Made by a program: the position numbers and the translations under genes
In this document: one piece after another, positions 35,521-43,269 of the stretch
Numbering within the stretch: position 1 is the first letter of the stretch
Layout of the letters: each line of letters begins with the position of its first letter
NCBI GenBank assembly: GCA_028284155.1
Contig: JANQSF010000074.1
Span: forward strand, 1 to 64,000
Direction: 5' to 3'
Length of the DNA: 64,000 nt
DNA from: Phycisphaeraceae bacterium
GTDB taxonomy: Bacteria > Planctomycetota > Phycisphaerae > Phycisphaerales > Phycisphaeraceae
The notes under the pieces: model-generated
Database searches by the model: none
What the model was told of the DNA's origin: nothing
The model's input: only the letters and a program-made list of their open reading frames with translations

Positions 35521-37218
35521 ATGAGCGTTTGGCGATTCATAGTCCGATTGTTTGGTGGCACGCCCCACGTCGGCGGCGACCGATGCCCGCGTTGTGGCTT
35601 TTCCTACAAGTGGGACGGTCGGCGGTGTGAGCATTGTGGTTACCCCGGTCAACTGCGAGCCGACAATGTGCGTCGGCAGATGGCGGCCGACGGCTTGTCC
35701 GTGGCTCGGCCGACCGCCGCGCCGCCGGTGACGAGCGCCGCGTCACCGCCCCAGCCCGCGCCGCCGCCGCGCAAGGTGTCGCTGGAAGGATTGGACCTGG
35801 GGCAGTTCGCACCGATGACCGACGCCGAGGCGTTCGCGCAGGCCGGCGGGCAGAACTTCATGTGGGGCAACCCGTGGTTCGGCCGACGCGACCTGATTCC
35901 GCCGACGTCGGACAAGCGCACGCTGTTGATCGATCGCGCGATGGTCGGGCATGGCATGATCACGCCCGAGGAATTGGTTGAGATCCACGACGTTGGGCAG
36001 CAGATGGACAAGGTTCGACCGGACCTGCTGCACGCGTCACACATTGCCGACCAGGCTGTGCAGGCCGACCGCGAAGCGCGCGAGGAACTCAAGCGGCAGA
36101 AGAAGGCCGAAGCGGCTGAACGCAAACGCCAGCATGCCGAGGCCGTCGCGCGACGCAAGGCGACGGACATCGTCTTCCTCGGCCGAGGCGTTTCGGGAGG
36201 GTTGGCTGACCGCCGTGCCAACGTCGAGCGTTTGCAGCAGAACGGCCTGCCCGTGATGGCGACGCCCGCCGACGTGGCGGAGGCGCTCGAGTTGGCCGTG
36301 CCTCGTTTGCGCTGGTTGGCGTATCACAACGACGCGGCGACGCGCACGCACTACGTCACTTTCACCGTTCCAAAACGTTCGGGCGGCACGCGGCAACTGG
36401 CCGCGCCGCACCGCGACCTGGCCGCGGCGCAGCGGTGGGTCTTGGACAACGTTCTGGCCAAGGCGCAGCCGCACACCGCGGCGCACGGGTTCGTCGCCGG
36501 TCGAAGCACGGTCACGAATGCGATGCCGCACGTCAACCGCGCCATCGTCGTGAACATGGACCTCAAAGACTTCTTCCCGACCGTCACGTTCCCGCGTGTC
36601 AAGGGCGTGTTCCAGTGGCTCGGCTACTCGCCGGCAGTGGCGACCGTGTTCGCGCTGCTGTGCACCGAGTCGCCGCGGCGAACGGTCACCTACGCGGGTC
36701 AATCGTTTCAGGTGGCGACCGGTCCGCGCGCGTTGCCGCAGGGTGCTTGCACAAGCCCGGCGTTGAGCAACCTTGTGAGCCGACGTCTGGACTCGCGGCT
36801 GACCGGCATCGCCGAGAAGCTTGGCTGGTCGTACACGCGCTACGCGGATGACCTGACGTTTTCGAATACCGACGCGGAAAGCGATCGGCAGGTCGGTTAC
36901 CTCATGGCCCGAATCCGGCACATCGTGCAGGACGAGGGCTTCGCGGTGAACGCGAAGAAGTCGCGCGTTCTGCGCCGCAGCACCCGGCAGTCGGTGACAG
37001 GCGTGGTGGTCAACGATCGGCCGGGCGTGTCGCGGCAGGTCGTTCGGCGGATGCGCGCGATCCTGCACCGTGCGAAGTTCGAGGGGTTGGCCGCGCAAAA
37101 CCGCGAAGGTCGGCCGCATTTCGAGTCGTGGGTCCGCGGCATGATCGCCTACATCCAGATGGTCAATCCGCAACAGGGACGGCCGTTGGCCGAGGCCTTG
37201 GCGTCACTCGACGGCTGA
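35521..37218 (+). CDS. Retron reverse transcriptase with N-terminal zinc-ribbon extension
   Basis: The 565-residue protein has all core RT motifs: catalytic NMDLKDFF (D347), QGACTSPALSN (from 407) and YADD (441-444). The two retron signatures are present: NAMPH (NAxxH, 333-337) and VTG (492-494). It would convert the msd part of the two upstream RNAs to msDNA. The N-terminus is unusual: a ribbon with C22, C25, C36, C39 (CPRC/CEHC), a Pro/Ala linker, an uncharacterised segment to about 160 and a Lys/Glu/Ala-rich helix (about 175-205). Typical retron RTs are 300-400 residues. A GTG at 35497 is an alternative start, adding eight residues. The RT and the two upstream protein genes form one retron locus. 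Confidence 0.9.
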   Translation: MSVWRFIVRLFGGTPHVGGDRCPRCGFSYKWDGRRCEHCGYPGQLRADNVRRQMAADGLSVARPTAAPPVTSAASPPQPAPPPRKVSLEGLDLGQFAPMTDAEAFAQAGGQNFMWGNPWFGRRDLIPPTSDKRTLLIDRAMVGHGMITPEELVEIHDVGQQMDKVRPDLLHASHIADQAVQADREAREELKRQKKAEAAERKRQHAEAVARRKATDIVFLGRGVSGGLADRRANVERLQQNGLPVMATPADVAEALELAVPRLRWLAYHNDAATRTHYVTFTVPKRSGGTRQLAAPHRDLAAAQRWVLDNVLAKAQPHTAAHGFVAGRSTVTNAMPHVNRAIVVNMDLKDFFPTVTFPRVKGVFQWLGYSPAVATVFALLCTESPRRTVTYAGQSFQVATGPRALPQGACTSPALSNLVSRRLDSRLTGIAEKLGWSYTRYADDLTFSNTDAESDRQVGYLMARIRHIVQDEGFAVNAKKSRVLRRSTRQSVTGVVVNDRPGVSRQVVRRMRAILHRAKFEGLAAQNREGRPHFESWVRGMIAYIQMVNPQQGRPLAEALASLDG

Positions 37219-37359
37219 TCGGGCTGAGCGGGCCGGGACTCCCGTTCGCCTTGCCGGCCCATTGGCCCACCGCTACACTCGCGGTCATGCACAGCGCGCC
37301 GGCGACGGGCCGCCCGATATGGCTCCCGATGCCCGCCGCACGCCACGGAGTGACGTGTT

Positions 37360-37776
37360 TTGCGGTTTGAGTTGATCGATCGGGTGGTCGAGCAGGCAGA
37401 TGATCGGCTGGTGGCGGTCAAGAACGTCACGCTGGCTGAGGAGTATCTGGCTGAGCACTTCCCGTCGTTCCCGGTGTTGCCGGGGGTGCTCGTGCTGGAG
37501 ACGATGGTGCAGGCCGGTCGTCGGCTGGTCGCCGAGGTCGCGGCCGAGTCGCTTGGGCCGAACACGCCGCTCATTTTGGAGCAGGCGCGTAATGTGAGGT
37601 ACAGCGGGATGGTTCGGCCGGGCCAAGCGTTGACCGTTGAGGTGACGCTTCGGTCGGTTGAGAACGACGCGGCCGGCCAACCCGTGGCCTTCGAATTGGC
37701 CGGCGTCGGCAAGGTCGGTGACGGCTCGGTTTGCCAGGGACGGTTCAGGCTTTCGGCCTTGCCCCACGGTTCGTGA
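37360..37776 (+). CDS. FabZ-like hotdog dehydratase (3-hydroxyacyl-ACP dehydratase family)
   Basis: The 138-residue protein has the FabZ active-site segment EHFPSFPVLPGVLVLETMVQ: the catalytic His (about 34) and the Glu in LETMVQ (about 48) are conserved. FabZ dehydrates 3-hydroxyacyl-ACP in fatty acid synthesis. The start is a TTG at 37360 preceded by ACGGAG, a good ribosome-binding site at about nine bases. It is followed within 40 bases by an acyl carrier protein gene and then by a second hotdog gene, so it probably acts on acyl chains carried by that ACP in a dedicated pathway. Confidence 0.8.
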   Translation: MRFELIDRVVEQADDRLVAVKNVTLAEEYLAEHFPSFPVLPGVLVLETMVQAGRRLVAEVAAESLGPNTPLILEQARNVRYSGMVRPGQALTVEVTLRSVENDAAGQPVAFELAGVGKVGDGSVCQGRFRLSALPHGS

Positions 37777-37814
37777 TGAACGGATTCACGCAACGACTTA
37801 TATAAGGACGCAAC

Positions 37815-38207
37815 ATGGCAGCGACGCAGGAAGAAGTATTCGGCAAGGTGCAAGAGGTCCTCGAAGACGCGCTGGGCGTGGACAACGACGAGGTGACGAT
37901 GGAGGCCAAGCTCTCCGACGACCTGGGCGCTGAGTCGATCGACTACCTCGACATCGCGTTCCGACTCGAGAAGGCGTTCGACATCAAGATCGAGCAAACC
38001 GAACTGATGCCGGAAGACGTGCTGAACAACGGCGAGTACGTGCAGGACGGCAAGGTGACCGACGCGGGCATGGACGCGCTGCGGCAACGCCTGCCGTTCG
38101 CCGACCTGTCCGACTTCGACGGCAGCCGCGACGTCAACGCGTTCCGCGACGTGTTCACCGTGGAGGTGCTGGTCAAGTTCGTGCAGGCGAAGCTTGAAGC
38201 GGCTTGA
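37815..38207 (+). CDS. Acyl carrier protein, long variant
   Basis: The 130-residue protein starts with a normal ACP fold (about 1-80) with the 4'-phosphopantetheine site DLGAESID (Ser41) and the acidic helix 2 that partner enzymes recognise. Typical ACPs have about 80 residues; this one has a C-terminal extension of about 45 residues (GMDALRQRLPFADLSDF, VFTVEVLVKFVQ) that looks like an extra helical pair. Set between two hotdog dehydratase genes in the same direction. It may serve a specialised lipid or polyketide-like pathway rather than bulk fatty acid synthesis. Confidence 0.83.
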   Translation: MAATQEEVFGKVQEVLEDALGVDNDEVTMEAKLSDDLGAESIDYLDIAFRLEKAFDIKIEQTELMPEDVLNNGEYVQDGKVTDAGMDALRQRLPFADLSDFDGSRDVNAFRDVFTVEVLVKFVQAKLEAA

Positions 38208-38252
38208 TTTTGAGAAGGGCAGCGAGCCGGGCCGTGTCGGCCCGGATACCCC

Positions 38253-38774
38253 ATGCGTTGGATCTGGATCGACCGCATCCTCGAACTTGAAAAGGGCGAA
38301 CGCTGCGTCTCGGTCAAGAACGTGTCGTTGGCTGAGGATGTTCTGCACGACCACTTCCCGGCCGAGGGCGACCGACCGGCCACGCCGGTCATGCCCAACC
38401 CTTTGATCATCGAAGGCATGGCCCAGACGGCCGGCATCATGGTCGGCCACGCACGCGACTTTGCGGAGAAGGTCATTCTTGCCAAGATCGGCAAGGCGGC
38501 GTTCACCGCCGCCGCCCGCCCAGGCGACCAGTTGCGCTTCACCGCGGAGATGGAGCGCATCGACGAGAGCGGCGCGTCCACCGTCGGCGTCGTCGAACGC
38601 GTCGACCCGGCGGACGGCTCGAAACACCCGTTGGCCACGATCGACCTGATGTTCAGTCATATCGACCGCAACATGAGCGGCTTGTCTTTCCCCGAACACA
38701 ACTTTGTGTTCACCGACCAGTTCATGGACCTGCTGCGCGAAAGCGGCTTCGAAACACCTTGCCTCGACGGGTAG
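38253..38774 (+). CDS. FabA/FabZ-like hotdog protein
   Basis: The 173-residue protein resembles the first hotdog gene (WIDRILELEKGER...SVKNVSLAEDVLHDHFPA against LIDRVVEQADDR...AVKNVTLAEEYLAEHFPS), so they are paralogues. The active site reads HDHFPA...PVMPNPLIIEGMAQ: His and Glu are kept, but Gly of PG is Asn. It carries a longer C-terminus (about 135-173). It is likely the second dehydratase or an isomerase-like partner acting on ACP-bound chains. Confidence 0.78.
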   Translation: MRWIWIDRILELEKGERCVSVKNVSLAEDVLHDHFPAEGDRPATPVMPNPLIIEGMAQTAGIMVGHARDFAEKVILAKIGKAAFTAAARPGDQLRFTAEMERIDESGASTVGVVERVDPADGSKHPLATIDLMFSHIDRNMSGLSFPEHNFVFTDQFMDLLRESGFETPCLDG

Positions 38775-38817
38775 CGAGGTTGCTGGACAGTCTTGGGGTG
38801 CCACACGATCGAGCGGG

Positions 38818-39663
38818 TCATACCGCCTTAACGATCAGTTGTGTTTCCATCGTGCTCGTAACGCCCGTCCCGCGGAAACTGCCGGTGATCGGCGCGGCCA
38901 GCGCCGGGTCGTGCGCGGCGGCGAGCGTGATGTGGTCGTCGGTGACAGCCAAGCCGGACGTCGGGTCAAATCCCCGCCAACCGCCGCCGGGCAGATAGAC
39001 CTCAGCCCAGGCGTGCAGTTCGTGCCCGTCCGCCTCGTCGCCGCCGAACTGATAGCCGCTGACAAACCGCGCCGCCAGGCTCATTCGGCGGCACAACGCC
39101 ATGAACAAGACAGCGACGTCACGGCATGCGCCCTGTTTGGATTCAAGCGTCCGCAACGGCGCGTTTGGCGGGCCTGCTTCTCGGATTTCAATCTCGATCG
39201 ATTCGTAAAGATGGCGGTTCAACGTTGTCAGGAACGAAGTGGTGTGACGCCCCACGCCGTCGGCGATCTGTTCGCCAAGTCGGCTGACCGCGTCATCTTC
39301 CGTGCCGTGGGGATCCATGCAGGGTGTTAGCGCTTCCACCATCTTCGGTGTGTACGTCACCGGCAGCGTGACCGCATCGGGGTTGAGCAGGTAGTCGAAA
39401 GGATTGGGACGATGTGTTTCGACATCGCACGACGCCTCGATACGCAATGACTCGGTCGTGCCCTCGAACCAGGCGCGGGTGACCGTATTGTCCCACGCAT
39501 CGACGATCGTTGACTCGCCGGCCGGCGGCGGGTCGAAACTGACCGCATGGTCCTGCAGCGTCTGCTCGTGGTTCGACACCGGTCGAAGCCGCACGGTGTG
39601 CGGTTCGACGAATGCCGGCCCGCTGTACCGGTAGTGCGTCACGTGTTGAATCTGGAACCGCAT
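38818..39663 (-). CDS. Transglutaminase-like protein of the Anbu cluster
   Basis: The 281-residue cytoplasmic protein has an N-terminal beta domain (FQIQHVTHYRYSGPAFVEPHTVRLRP, about 2-80) and a transglutaminase/protease core with Cys180 (KQGACRDVAVLF), His217 (HELHAWAEVYLPG) and Asp233 (GFDPTSG). This bacterial family is routinely encoded with an alpha-E protein, a circularly permuted ATP-grasp and an Anbu protease homologue, and the same four are present here. The set is thought to make and degrade or modify peptides. It lies four bases after the Anbu gene. Confidence 0.85.
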   Translation of the reverse strand: MRFQIQHVTHYRYSGPAFVEPHTVRLRPVSNHEQTLQDHAVSFDPPPAGESTIVDAWDNTVTRAWFEGTTESLRIEASCDVETHRPNPFDYLLNPDAVTLPVTYTPKMVEALTPCMDPHGTEDDAVSRLGEQIADGVGRHTTSFLTTLNRHLYESIEIEIREAGPPNAPLRTLESKQGACRDVAVLFMALCRRMSLAARFVSGYQFGGDEADGHELHAWAEVYLPGGGWRGFDPTSGLAVTDDHITLAAAHDPALAAPITGSFRGTGVTSTMETQLIVKAV

Positions 39664-39667
39664 CGGC

Positions 39668-40426
39668 TCAGACCGTAGAAGGCGTGATGCGACGTTGTTG
39701 ACTGGGCAGCATTTCCAGCAGTTGATTGACCCAGTTGGAGGGTAATTCGTTGATCCGTCGCCGCAATTGCTCTTGCCACCAGTCGGACGTGCTTGTCAGG
39801 TCGGACGCCTCCAGCCGGTGTTCGACCGTCTGGAACGAGTCACGTTCATACAGGACGACATCGATTGGAAAGTCAACATCCGCGGCGCTGATTCTGGTCG
39901 AATCGAACGCGAGGCAGCCGACCTTCAGCGCGAAGCTGAGCGAGTCGGAAAAGTGCAGTGTGCGGTCGAGCACGGGCTTGCCGTAACCCGTCGCACCGAT
40001 GATGGTGTAAGGCGTGCCGGGCGCGACCTCAACCCAGTTGGCTTCGGGGTAGATCAGGTAGAGCTTCGGTTCCTGATCGTGTTCGCACTGCCCGCCGATG
40101 ATCGTGTGGATATTGAACTTCAGGCCACCTTCGACGATCGACGCGCGGTCCTCCTCCGCGACGCGACGTACCTGTTTGGCGAACAGATTCACGACCTTGT
40201 AAAGCCGGTCGTGCGTCGCCTGATCGTCTTCCATGATCTCGTCAAAATACGTCAGCGCCTTGTCACGGATCGAACGCAGCCCGGAGGTCATCAGGAACAC
40301 CGACGACCGGGGACGGTCGTAGATGCGGACCTTCTTGGCCATGATGCATTCGGAACCGGACGTGACGCGGGTGTCGGCGATGCCGACCAGCCCGTCTTCG
40401 ACACGCATCCCCAAACAGAACGTCAT
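39668..40426 (-). CDS. Anbu-type proteasome-like peptidase
   Basis: The 252-residue protein starts MTFCLGMRVEDGLVGIADTRVTSG, the form of the Anbu (ancestral beta subunit) family, in which Thr2 becomes the N-terminal nucleophile after removal of Met. The fold continues with KKVRIYDRPRSSVFLMTSG and GGQCEHDQEPKLYLIYPEANW, as in known Anbu sequences. Anbu forms ring assemblies and belongs to the proteasome/HslV family; its substrate is not known. The start overlaps the alpha-E stop by four bases. Confidence 0.88.
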   Translation of the reverse strand: MTFCLGMRVEDGLVGIADTRVTSGSECIMAKKVRIYDRPRSSVFLMTSGLRSIRDKALTYFDEIMEDDQATHDRLYKVVNLFAKQVRRVAEEDRASIVEGGLKFNIHTIIGGQCEHDQEPKLYLIYPEANWVEVAPGTPYTIIGATGYGKPVLDRTLHFSDSLSFALKVGCLAFDSTRISAADVDFPIDVVLYERDSFQTVEHRLEASDLTSTSDWWQEQLRRRINELPSNWVNQLLEMLPSQQRRITPSTV

Positions 40427-41433
40427 TGGTATTGCCCTTGGCTGGTCATCATGTCGCGGCCGCGCGTCTCGGCGGCGGCGTCACGGATCGACCGCATCGC
40501 AAAGAACGTGTCGCGGATCGCGATGCCGCAGCGGTTCAATCGGACTTGGAACTGGTCGATGAACTCGTGCAGCCCGCTGGCGATGATATCATCCGCGTCG
40601 CCGTACGCCATCTCCGACTGCAGCGCGCCGAGTTGGCGTTCAGCCGGGTTCTGGAACGTGCCCAGGGGCGAGCCGGTGATCAGGTGCAGCGACTCGTTCG
40701 CCTTGGTCAGGCAGAAAGCCACGGCCCGCGGGAACTGACGGTCCAGCAGGAGGAACTGAACGACCCGGTTGGGGGCGATTCGACCGTGGCGCTGGCGGTA
40801 CATCTCGAACGCGCTGGCCGAACGCAGCAACGCCGCCCACTGCAGGTTGTCGTAGGGCGAGCCGACGTCCGCAATGTCCGGCAGCAGGATGAAATACTTG
40901 ACGTCGAGGATGCGGGTCGTTTTGTCTGCCCGTTCCAGCAGCCGACCGAGACGCATGAACTGCCAGCCCGCGCCGTGCGTCATGGTCGTGTCCGTCACTC
41001 CGGCGAACATGGCGCTGCCCGCACGGATGCTCTCGAAGAACTCGTGCGGCGCGTCGTAGTTGCGCGGGGCGCGGGCGACGTCCTCGACCTGCAGGTAGAC
41101 CTTGTTTAACTGCGTCCACATGTCGGTCGAGATGATCTCGCGCACCGACCGCGCGTTCTCGCGGGCCGCGCGCAGGCTTGCACGGATCGAGTTGGGGTTC
41201 TCCGTGTCGAACGTGAGGAAATGGATAACGTTCTCGCGCGAAGCCGAGTCGTACCGTTTCTTGAATGCCTTGTTGTCGCCGGTCACCACGACCAGCGGTT
41301 CCCACTGCTCGTTGGCGCCGACCGGCAGGTCGAGCAGGAGGTGGTGGTTGACATCCATGAATCGCGCGACGTTGTCGGCCCGCTCGATGTACCGGCTCAT
41401 CCAGTAGAGCGCGTTGGCGACTCGGCTGAGCAT
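40423..41433 (-). CDS. Alpha-E domain protein (DUF403)
   Basis: The 336-residue protein begins [29 protein letters not shown], the characteristic alpha-helical alpha-E domain start, and continues with LRAARENARSVREIISTDMW and GAGWQFMRLGRLLERADKTTRILDVKYF. Alpha-E proteins are paired with circularly permuted ATP-grasp proteins and are thought to assist a peptide-ligase reaction. Its start overlaps the stop of the ATP-grasp gene and its stop overlaps the Anbu start. Confidence 0.9.
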   Translation of the reverse strand: MLSRVANALYWMSRYIERADNVARFMDVNHHLLLDLPVGANEQWEPLVVVTGDNKAFKKRYDSASRENVIHFLTFDTENPNSIRASLRAARENARSVREIISTDMWTQLNKVYLQVEDVARAPRNYDAPHEFFESIRAGSAMFAGVTDTTMTHGAGWQFMRLGRLLERADKTTRILDVKYFILLPDIADVGSPYDNLQWAALLRSASAFEMYRQRHGRIAPNRVVQFLLLDRQFPRAVAFCLTKANESLHLITGSPLGTFQNPAERQLGALQSEMAYGDADDIIASGLHEFIDQFQVRLNRCGIAIRDTFFAMRSIRDAAAETRGRDMMTSQGQYQ

Positions 41434-42929
41434 CAGGCGTCACTCCCCAACGTCTCGTAGACGGCTGGCGGGTCGTTCGGCGGCGTCGTGCGTTGGCCGA
41501 CGACCCACGTGTCTTTGCTGCCGCCGCCCTGCGACGAGTTGACCACGAGCGAGCCCTTCCGCAGCGCGACGCGCGTCAGGCCGCCGGGCAACACCGAGAT
41601 CTGCTGGCCATACAGGATGTAAGGCCGAAGATCGACGTGTCGGCCTTCGAGTTGGCCGTCGATCAACGTCGGCACGCGCGACAGTGACAGCGTCGGCTGA
41701 GCGATGTAGTTGCGCGGGTTGGCCTGGATCAGGCCGGCGAACTCCTCGCACTGTGCCTTGGTCGATTTCGGCCCGACCAGCATGCCATACCCGCCCGACT
41801 CGTTCGCGGGCTTGACGACCATTTTGTCGAGGTTGGCCAGCACGTGCGCCCTCGACTTGTCGTCACCGCAGATATAGGTCGGCACGTTCGGGATGATCGC
41901 GTCTTCGCCGAGGTAGTACTTGATCATGTCGGGGACGAAAGCGTAGATAACCTTGTCGTCGGCCACGCCCGTGCCCGGCGCGTTCGCCAGCGCGACCCGG
42001 CCGGCCGTGTACGCCTCGAAGATGCCCGGCACGCCAAGCATCGAATCCTTGCGAAAGACCGTCGGGTCGAGGAATTCGTCGTCCAAGCGGCGGTAGATCA
42101 CGTCGACACGGTGGAAACCGGTCGTCGTCCGCATGTAGACGTAACCGTCTGAAACGACCAGATCGCGCCCCTCGACCAGTTCGACGCCCATCTGTTGAGC
42201 CAGGAACGAGTGCTCGAAGTAGGCGGAGTTGTAAACGCCCGGCGTCAGCACGGCGACGGTCGGCGTCGGCACGTGCGGCACGAGGTGCTGCAGCATCTCC
42301 AGCATGTGCAGCGGGTAGTTGTCAACCGGCTCGATTTGCAGCCGCTGAAACAGTTGCGGGAACGTCTGCTTCATGATCTGCCGGTTTTCGAGCACGTACG
42401 ACACGCCCGACGGGCAGCGCAGGTTGTCCTCCAGGACATAAACACACCCATCGCCGTCACGGACCAGGTCGGTCCCGGTCACGTGGCACCACACGCCCTG
42501 AGGCGGGTCCATGCCGACACATTCCTTTCGGAAGCATTTGCACGACTGGATCAGGTTTTCGGGGACGACGCCGTCCTTGACGATGGCCTGGTCGTGGTAG
42601 ATGTCCTCGAGGAAGAGATTCAGCGCGTAGATGCGCTGGCGGAGCCCGCGCTCGATCCGCGCCCACTCGTCCGCATGGATGACGCGGGGGATCAGGTCGA
42701 ACGGGAAGATGCGTTCAGACCCTTCGTTGTCGCCGTAGACGTTGAAGGTGATGCCGAGTTGGAGCAGGGCACGCTCGGCTGCGTCCTGCCGCCGCTGGAG
42801 TTCGCCCGTCTCCAGGCGATCGATCCGGTCAGCCAACTGTTCCGTCCCCGGGCGGGGGCTGAGGTCGGCGCTGAACATCTCGTCGTGAAAGTCTTCAACT
42901 GCGTAGGAGGATATGAGTTGCGAGGACAT
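41433..42929 (-). CDS. Circularly permuted ATP-grasp type 2 protein
   Basis: The 498-residue protein shows the family pattern: [92 protein letters not shown], and a C-terminal [24 protein letters not shown]-grasp enzymes join carboxylates to amines with ATP; the permuted version sits in a widespread cluster with alpha-E, transglutaminase-like and Anbu proteins, and is proposed to build small peptides. ATG at 42929 is likely; a GTG at 42938 is possible. Confidence 0.9.
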   Translation of the reverse strand: MSSQLISSYAVEDFHDEMFSADLSPRPGTEQLADRIDRLETGELQRRQDAAERALLQLGITFNVYGDNEGSERIFPFDLIPRVIHADEWARIERGLRQRIYALNLFLEDIYHDQAIVKDGVVPENLIQSCKCFRKECVGMDPPQGVWCHVTGTDLVRDGDGCVYVLEDNLRCPSGVSYVLENRQIMKQTFPQLFQRLQIEPVDNYPLHMLEMLQHLVPHVPTPTVAVLTPGVYNSAYFEHSFLAQQMGVELVEGRDLVVSDGYVYMRTTTGFHRVDVIYRRLDDEFLDPTVFRKDSMLGVPGIFEAYTAGRVALANAPGTGVADDKVIYAFVPDMIKYYLGEDAIIPNVPTYICGDDKSRAHVLANLDKMVVKPANESGGYGMLVGPKSTKAQCEEFAGLIQANPRNYIAQPTLSLSRVPTLIDGQLEGRHVDLRPYILYGQQISVLPGGLTRVALRKGSLVVNSSQGGGSKDTWVVGQRTTPPNDPPAVYETLGSDA

Positions 42930-43269
42930 GTCTCTCACTGTCTGCGGAGCCTCTTAGATGTAGTCTACTCGCTCTTACGACGGTGTGTGACTGCAATTCG
43001 CGTACCGGCCGCAGACTATTTGCCCCAGTCGCGCCACCCCCGGTTTTCGGCCAGCAAACCGCAACGAACAGTTACAATGACCTGGTTCAGCCGTTCCGTG
43101 TCGTCTGCCGGTCTTTCAGGGCGCCTGGGAACTATCTATGCACGGAAACGTCCGAATGACGGTATATTGGGCAGTCGTCCGACCTGTCCGCGGGCTGGCC
43201 GCGGGGTGTCGGAGTCTTTGATTGTGACTGCTGATCGATTGTCCGGCTGAATCTCGTGCGCGAATCGCC
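42930..43269. other. Divergent intergenic region between the Anbu operon and the caspase gene
   Basis: The 340 bases must hold two outward promoters. I see an 8-bp inverted repeat GTCTGCGG / CCGCAGAC at 42940-42947 and 43009-43016, close to the ATP-grasp start, that may be a regulator site. No clear -35/-10 pair or gene is visible. Confidence 0.35.

Noticed and set aside
35521..37218. Group II intron maturase
   Set aside because: There is no maturase X or HNH domain and no intron RNA domains V/VI around it; retron signatures are present.
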